The position numbers and the translations under genes are program-made. 64,000 nucleotides of DNA from Olavius algarvensis Delta 4 endosymbiont (lineage in GTDB: Bacteria; Desulfobacterota; Desulfobacteria; Desulfobacterales; CAJINA01), in the NCBI GenBank assembly GCA_905176665.1, contig CAJINA010000122.1, positions 124,001-188,000 of the forward strand, in the 5' to 3' direction. Shown one piece after another: positions 59,549 through 64,000 of this stretch. Under the pieces are notes generated by a model. The model saw only the letters and a program-made list of their open reading frames with translations. It made no database searches and was not told the DNA's origin. Numbering within the stretch: position 1 is the stretch's first letter; the number at the start of each line of letters is the position of its first letter.

Positions 59549-60727
59549 TCAATGTTCTTCTTTATACTCCGGATGCTCGTAGAGCACCGGCATGTTGTTC
59601 ACGATAAACCGATATGCAAGAATACCCACCGTCACGATGAAAACAGAGGTAACGATTTCCCAGAAGTGGGGGAAATAACGATCAGCCGCCGGCAGATGGT
59701 AATTGAAGGCAATGACTGAAACGTTCAGCCGGTTGACGATGATGCCCAATACGGTCCAGGCCGCCGTGTAGCGGATTAGCTTCAAGTTGCCGTCGCGAAC
59801 CCCCATGGCGAAGAGAAAGCAGGGCAGCGCTATGAACCCGATCAGTTCGACCAGGTACCAGGCGCCCCAACCGGTGGCCAGATGGTGCCAGTTGTTGTCG
59901 GCGGCAATCCCGATCACTTTGATGGTAAAGTAACCGGCCAGCACTATCGCAGCTGCTTTTCCAAAGCCCATGGTCAGACCATCGCTTTCACCCAGGTGGG
60001 TTTCATCCATTTTGTGGTGAAAGTACTTGTGGGCCAGGGTGCTCTCAAACAGGACCATGGAAAGTCCGGCAATCACGCTGGAAACAAAGAAGTAGACCGG
60101 AATATACTGGGAATACCACAGCGGGTGTAGTTTGGCCGGGGCAATGAGGTACAGCGCCCCCAGGGAAGACTGGTGCAGGGTACTGAGCACAACCCCGAAT
60201 ATCGTCAACACCATGGTGATCTTCACGAGGATGTCCCGCAGCTTTCTGATCCCCAGCCACTCCAGGGCAGCCGGGCAGAACTCCAGAAACAGCACATTGA
60301 GATACAGGGCCACACACAAACCTACTTCGAACAGCAGCGAAGAGGTCCCCTGCTGGACGACGAAAGGGTAGGCCAGCACCAGACGAAACGGGCGCCCCAC
60401 GTCATATAAGAGCGCCAGAAAGACCAGTGAGTAGCCGAGAAACCCGGTCAGGATGGCCGGGCGTACCGCCGAGTGAAAGCGCTTCATGCCGAAGATGTAA
60501 CAGGCCGCCGAGGTCACGTACCCGCCCGCGGCCAGGGCGACACCACAGAGCAGGTCGAACCCGATCCAGATTCCCCAGGGATTGTAATCCGACAGGTTGG
60601 TTACCGCCCCGAGACCTCCGGTAAACCGCATGATGGTAGCTATCAAGCCGAAAATCACGATGATTCCGGCTATGACATTGAACGTCGTCAGATATGATTT
60701 GCTGTCAGTAGCAGCGTGATCAGACAT
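59549..60727 (-). CDS. hmcC: Hmc complex NrfD-like integral membrane subunit
   Basis: A 392-residue membrane protein of the NrfD/PsrC family with about ten helices. Typical features are the first helices (F-N-V-I-A-G-I-I-V-I-F-G) followed by P-W-G-I-W-I-G-F-D-L-L-C-G-V-A-L-A-A-G-G-Y, and later S-T-L-H-Q-S-S-L-G-A-L-Y. NrfD subunits exchange electrons with menaquinol and may couple this to protons. Its ATG overlaps the hmcB stop codon by one base (TGATG). Confidence 0.95.
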   Translation of the reverse strand: MSDHAATDSKSYLTTFNVIAGIIVIFGLIATIMRFTGGLGAVTNLSDYNPWGIWIGFDLLCGVALAAGGYVTSAACYIFGMKRFHSAVRPAILTGFLGYSLVFLALLYDVGRPFRLVLAYPFVVQQGTSSLLFEVGLCVALYLNVLFLEFCPAALEWLGIRKLRDILVKITMVLTIFGVVLSTLHQSSLGALYLIAPAKLHPLWYSQYIPVYFFVSSVIAGLSMVLFESTLAHKYFHHKMDETHLGESDGLTMGFGKAAAIVLAGYFTIKVIGIAADNNWHHLATGWGAWYLVELIGFIALPCFLFAMGVRDGNLKLIRYTAAWTVLGIIVNRLNVSVIAFNYHLPAADRYFPHFWEIVTSVFIVTVGILAYRFIVNNMPVLYEHPEYKEEH

Positions 60728-61830
60728 CAGGATTCCTCCTCCTCATCTTGTGCCCCGGCGTCGGGTTCTTCACCTGCGGACGCAGCTTTTTCTTCCCAGG
60801 CCTTTTCGGCCTCTTCGACCGCCTTTTTGACTTCTTTTTCTATGGCGGTTTCCTTGTCTTTTTCCGCTTTTTCCATGGCAGCGGCCAGCTTTTCAGCCGC
60901 CTCGCCGTTCGCCAGCTCAATGGCGGCGGTAACGGCATCCTGCTGCTCTTCGGACGCAATTTTCTCTTTGCGTTTGCTCATGGCCCACACCCCGGTGAGG
61001 AAGACCGGCCACAGACCGACTACCATGGGCACCGCCCCCAGCGCTCCCTTGGTTAGCTGCGGGGCCGGTGTCACGCCCAGATCTTCCCGCAGCCCCACCT
61101 GGGTGAACGGTACGCCGGAGAGATAGAGCCAACTGGTTCCACCCATTTCGTGCTCCCCGTAAATATGATCCACGTAACGCTCCGGATGTTTGCGGATACG
61201 TTCCCGCGCTATCCGGATGAGGTCCTTGCGCTCACCGTAGGCCAGGGATTCCGTGGGGCACTTTTCCACGCATCCGGGCAATTTACCCTTTTGGAGCCGG
61301 GGGTGGCACATGGTGCACTTCTGGACCACCGGTGTGGTGGCGTTGTCGTATTCGTAGGCTGGAATTTCGAACGGACAGGCAATCATGCAGTACCGGCAGC
61401 CGACGCAAACGCTGGGGTCATAGACAACCGCCCCGGATGGCGTCTTTGTAAAAGCTTCAACAAAACAGGCCGAGGCACAGGCCGGTTCCAGGCAATGGTT
61501 GCACTGGTTCTTGCGAAATAACGGTTTGCCCGCATCCCGCCCTGCCTCATATTTGTTGACAATGGTATAGGCCTTGGCGTCCGTGCGGCGCCTGTTTTCG
61601 AGCACGGCCTGGTCTTTGAACGGTTTTTCAGGTTCCGGCAGATTGTTGACTTCATTGCAGGCGGCTTCACAGACCCGGCAGCCGATGCACAGCGTCGCGT
61701 CATGCAGAACACCGCCGCTGCCCGGGTATCCGGTGAAATGCTTGCCGGCGGCTTCGGCGCGACATCCCACGGTAGTGGCCAGTCCGGCTGCGCCGATCCA
61801 TCCTAAAAACTTTCTTCTTGATATGGACAT
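60727..61830 (-). CDS. hmcB: Hmc complex iron-sulfur subunit with Tat signal
   Basis: A 367-residue protein. The N-terminus S-R-R-K-F-L-G is a twin-arginine signal, so the cofactor part faces the periplasm. Four [4Fe-4S] ferredoxin-type sites follow ([37 protein letters not shown]). A transmembrane helix near residue 275 ([14 protein letters not shown]) precedes an acidic, Lys/Glu/Ala-rich coiled-coil tail of ~70 residues on the other side of the membrane. It links HmcA with HmcC. Confidence 0.95.
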   Translation of the reverse strand: MSISRRKFLGWIGAAGLATTVGCRAEAAGKHFTGYPGSGGVLHDATLCIGCRVCEAACNEVNNLPEPEKPFKDQAVLENRRRTDAKAYTIVNKYEAGRDAGKPLFRKNQCNHCLEPACASACFVEAFTKTPSGAVVYDPSVCVGCRYCMIACPFEIPAYEYDNATTPVVQKCTMCHPRLQKGKLPGCVEKCPTESLAYGERKDLIRIARERIRKHPERYVDHIYGEHEMGGTSWLYLSGVPFTQVGLREDLGVTPAPQLTKGALGAVPMVVGLWPVFLTGVWAMSKRKEKIASEEQQDAVTAAIELANGEAAEKLAAAMEKAEKDKETAIEKEVKKAVEEAEKAWEEKAASAGEEPDAGAQDEEEES

Positions 61831-61872
61831 TTAAAGCACCTCGAATAATGATTTACGGTCCTGCTGCCGCTG

Positions 61873-63426
61873 CTATTTCTTCTCCAGGTGGCAACCGGTA
61901 CAATCGACATTAGAAGGTTTCTCTATTCCCATTTGGGTATGGCACCCCATGCACTGGCGATGATAAGCTGCCATCAGCCCCGGGCGGTAGATATCTTTAT
62001 GGTCGAGCGGCGTCATGTGACAGCTGGCGCATTTCGGCGGTTTGGCCGCTGCCGGGCTGTTGTGATGGCAACCCTGACACATGGTCCCCGGCTCGGCGTG
62101 AAAATAACCGGCCAGCTTGTTGCCCTGCATGTTGCGCATCAGGGCATCCACGATCTTGCCATGGGGAAATTTCACCGCTTCGTACTGATCGGCAATCTGC
62201 TTGATCTCGACTTCCTTGGGGATATCTTCTTTATTGAAACGCGGGGATTCAAGACTGCGGCTCTGCAGCTCGATGGCGGCCACCGCCGCACGTTCATCTT
62301 CCCCGGCATCCACGGCTATCAGATTGGCCGGGGTCGAATGACAGCTCAGGCAAGTGGCGTTGTCTTTTCTTTTCCGGGTTTCCATCAAGGCGTGGCAACC
62401 CGCGCAGTTTTTCGACTGTTTCTGAGTCGTGTGGCATCCGAAGCAACTGGTGTCGCTGTCCAACTGGTGCATGGCGGTCTCAAGAGTCACAAACCCGCCC
62501 TTTTTCTTACCGGCCACGGTGTGGCAGTCGTTACAGGCGGTCATCTCCTTGTGATGGCAAACCCGGCAGTTATCCGCATACCCTTCATGGGCCTGATGGG
62601 CAAAGGCGACCCGGCTCATCTTGCCGCTTTTACCCTTCTTAATCAGGGCGACATCGGGCTGGTTGCGTTTCAATCGGGGAATGTCGCCGGGCACCTTGTA
62701 TTGGGCCTGCATGGCCTTATCATGGCAACCGGCGCACTGCAGCGGACCGGCCGGTTTATTCTTGGAACTCTGCTTGAGGTGGCACCCGACACAATCCGTG
62801 TGGGCCGCAATCCGGTAGGACACTTTGTTTTCCACGGTCTTCTCGCCGTGGCAGTAACGGCAGCTGCCCTCTTGCCCCTTATCGTAGAAAAGCGCCTTCT
62901 TCTTCTCATCGTAGGCGTGGTGACAGGTCTCGCACTTGCCCTCAAACGCCTTGTCGTGCTTATAGTGCAGGCCTTTATCCAACCCCACCGGGGCGCGGGA
63001 CGACACGACCATGTTCTTCTTGTCATGGCATCCGTTGCAGGTCACGGGACCGGACTTGATATTTTTACCGGTGGCCTCCTTATGGCAGGCGATACAATTG
63101 TCATGGTAGACATCCATCACCGCCTCCCGGGATACATCGGCGTCCCGCTTGTACAGCAGGACCAGCTGCCCATCCTTCTTCTCATGGCAGGCCGTGCAGT
63201 CTTTGCCCATTTCCTGGACGGCTTCGGAGTGTTTGTCATGGAAAAACGTGACCTCCGGCCGTTCAAGATCACCGTACTTTTTCAGCACATCAATCTTGAT
63301 TACATCCGGCCTTTGGGCCTGGTCTTTACCGGTCAGCGAGGCCAATCCGTGGGTGCCGAAAATCAGCACCGCGGCCACCGCCAGCAGCAAACCACCCCAC
63401 CGTAAAAGCGAACTTCCCTTCTTCAT
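61873..63426 (-). CDS. hmcA: 16-heme cytochrome HmcA
   Basis: A 517-residue periplasmic multiheme cytochrome with an N-terminal hydrophobic export or anchor segment (L-L-L-A-V-A-A-V-L-I-F-G). I count sixteen C-x-x-C-H heme sites, the number known for the high-molecular-weight cytochrome of Desulfovibrio. It takes electrons from periplasmic hydrogenase via type I cytochrome c3 and passes them to HmcB. AAGGAC lies nine bases before the ATG. It is the first gene of hmcABCDEF; hairpin element L lies between it and the rrf2 gene upstream. Confidence 0.97.
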   Translation of the reverse strand: MKKGSSLLRWGGLLLAVAAVLIFGTHGLASLTGKDQAQRPDVIKIDVLKKYGDLERPEVTFFHDKHSEAVQEMGKDCTACHEKKDGQLVLLYKRDADVSREAVMDVYHDNCIACHKEATGKNIKSGPVTCNGCHDKKNMVVSSRAPVGLDKGLHYKHDKAFEGKCETCHHAYDEKKKALFYDKGQEGSCRYCHGEKTVENKVSYRIAAHTDCVGCHLKQSSKNKPAGPLQCAGCHDKAMQAQYKVPGDIPRLKRNQPDVALIKKGKSGKMSRVAFAHQAHEGYADNCRVCHHKEMTACNDCHTVAGKKKGGFVTLETAMHQLDSDTSCFGCHTTQKQSKNCAGCHALMETRKRKDNATCLSCHSTPANLIAVDAGEDERAAVAAIELQSRSLESPRFNKEDIPKEVEIKQIADQYEAVKFPHGKIVDALMRNMQGNKLAGYFHAEPGTMCQGCHHNSPAAAKPPKCASCHMTPLDHKDIYRPGLMAAYHRQCMGCHTQMGIEKPSNVDCTGCHLEKK

Positions 63427-63473
63427 AGTTCAAGTCCTTGATTGAAATTGCCTGTATTAAAAATATTTTTATG

Positions 63474-63615
63474 TACCCGATCACAAACGGTAGATTTTGG
63501 TTCGGAGCAAGGCTGGAACAATATTGATACCGCAGGCATAGGAGAAACTATGTTGCGGATATCAAAATTGTGACAACACCGCTCCGGGCCAAAAGATGCC
63601 GTTTGTGGTTGGGTA
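63474..63615 (+). repeat. Dispersed hairpin element, copy L
   Basis: 142 bp; the arms at 63474 and 63615 are complementary over about 35 bases with a few mismatches (TACCCGATCACAAACGG; GGAGC/GCTCC inside). The apical stem is CCGCAGGCATAG/CTATGTTGCGG. It begins 48 bases before the hmcA start codon and ends four bases short of the rrf2 stop triplet, so it must lie in the hmc leader or promoter region. Confidence 0.8.
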
Positions 63616-63619
63616 TGTA

Positions 63620-64000
63620 TCATGAATCGCATTTCCCCCCACCACTGAAGGTTCCACCCTCAAGCAGGTCCTGCAGGGTTGTCGCGTCATACACATTGAA
63701 AATGGCATCCTTCACATCATTCCACATGTGAAACAGGGTGCACCGGCCCTCGAAGGGACACTCTTCCTTGGTCACACAGGCCACGCATTCGATCAAATCC
63801 TTTTCACCCTGGATATGGCGAATGATGTCCCCTACCCGAATGTCACGGGCCGGCGTGACCAACTTATACCCACCAAAATAGCCACGCTTGGAGCCTACGA
63901 ATCCACTGCTTTTCAACTGGTTGAGAATGACTTCGAGAAATCGACGTGGAATGGCCTGCGCTTCGGCAATGTCGGATATCTTGATGGGGCCTTCGCCGTG
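63620..64000 (-). CDS. rrf2: Rrf2-family regulator, 5' end outside window
   Basis: The frame is open to the end of the window; 126 residues are seen. It contains the Rrf2 winged-helix recognition part (I-S-D-I-A-E-A-Q-A-I-P-R-R-F-L-E-V-I-L-N-Q-L) and the wing (G-Y-F-G-G-Y-K-L). Four cysteines follow (C-V-A-C-V-T-K-E-E-C-P-F-E-G-R-C), matching the Fe-S ligand region of IscR/NsrR/RsrR relatives. Rrf2 in Desulfovibrio vulgaris represses the hmc operon. Here it lies upstream of hmcA on the same strand rather than at the 3' end of the operon. The upstream part must be taken from the neighbouring sequence. Confidence 0.9.
   Translation of the reverse strand, partial: HGEGPIKISDIAEAQAIPRRFLEVILNQLKSSGFVGSKRGYFGGYKLVTPARDIRVGDIIRHIQGEKDLIECVACVTKEECPFEGRCTLFHMWNDVKDAIFNVYDATTLQDLLEGGTFSGGGKCDS

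Noticed and set aside
60727-60990. Acidic coiled-coil tail of HmcB as a novel fusion
   Set aside because: The total length (~367 residues) is close to the known HmcB as I remember it, so the tail may be a normal, poorly conserved part of the family.
1-64000. CRISPR arrays, prophage genes, IS transposases, rRNA operons
   Set aside because: No regularly spaced direct repeats, no phage or transposase motifs and no rRNA segments were seen in reading the window.

Overview
The window reads as chromosome of a sulfate-reducing member of the Desulfobacterota, most likely a Desulfobacterales (Desulfosarcina-like) organism. This rests on a complete 16-heme Hmc transmembrane redox complex operon, a Tmc complex with its tetraheme cytochrome, a tungsten-type aldehyde:ferredoxin oxidoreductase (AOR), anaerobic ribonucleotide reductase, rubrerythrin and the general codon use. 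No prophage, insertion-sequence transposase, CRISPR array, rRNA or tRNA was recognised.

Layout. 1-2.9 kb: end of a glycogen synthase and a glycogen branching enzyme. 3-13.3 kb: small genes of mixed type (rubrerythrin, AraC regulator, ribbon-helix-helix protein, solitary EutA, DUF2959 lipoprotein, acetolactate synthase small subunit, SPL-like radical SAM enzyme, HU/IHF protein, phosphoesterase), with a candidate small RNA near 9.3 kb. 13.3-17.4 kb: DUF554 protein, dnaK, grpE and the SRP RNA gene. 17.7-24.6 kb: lipoprotein, tilS, ftsH, folP, a YbbR/CdaR protein without cdaA, and coaX. 24.7-33 kb: a GAF-PAS protein with a histidine-kinase dimerisation domain but no ATPase domain, an HDOD protein behind a sigma-28-like promoter, a metallo-beta-lactamase protein, a zinc-ribbon/receiver-like protein, two PilT-type ATPases, DivIVA and YggT. 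33-39 kb: a sulfur-carrier-like protein, AOR and a two-subunit iron-sulfur flavoprotein dehydrogenase, facing proC, a MauE/DoxX protein, CcdA and a thioredoxin (39.3-41.8 kb). 42-48 kb: nrdD-nrdG behind paired NrdR-like boxes, and a PrpE-type acyl-CoA synthetase. 48-64 kb: one strand carries tmcD-C-B-A and hmcA-B-C-D-E-F, with redox-looking regulators, a two-component pair and a UspA protein between them, and an Rrf2 regulator upstream of hmcA.

How the genes work together. The last 16 kb is an electron-transfer locus. Periplasmic cytochromes HmcA and TmcA take electrons from cytochrome c3 or hydrogenases and formate dehydrogenases. NrfD-, NarI- and HdrD-like subunits then pass them across the membrane towards cytoplasmic sulfate reduction. 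The AOR/flavoprotein block looks like an oxidative route for an amino acid or amine with an aldehyde intermediate; the substrate cannot be read from sequence. The ccdA-thioredoxin group could supply periplasmic thiol reduction, for example for cytochrome maturation.

The most unusual signal is a family of at least twelve dispersed intergenic hairpin elements of about 85-200 bp. Their outer arms differ in sequence from copy to copy but stay complementary, and an inner stem also covaries. Several copies abut the stop codon of a gene. I do not recognise this family.
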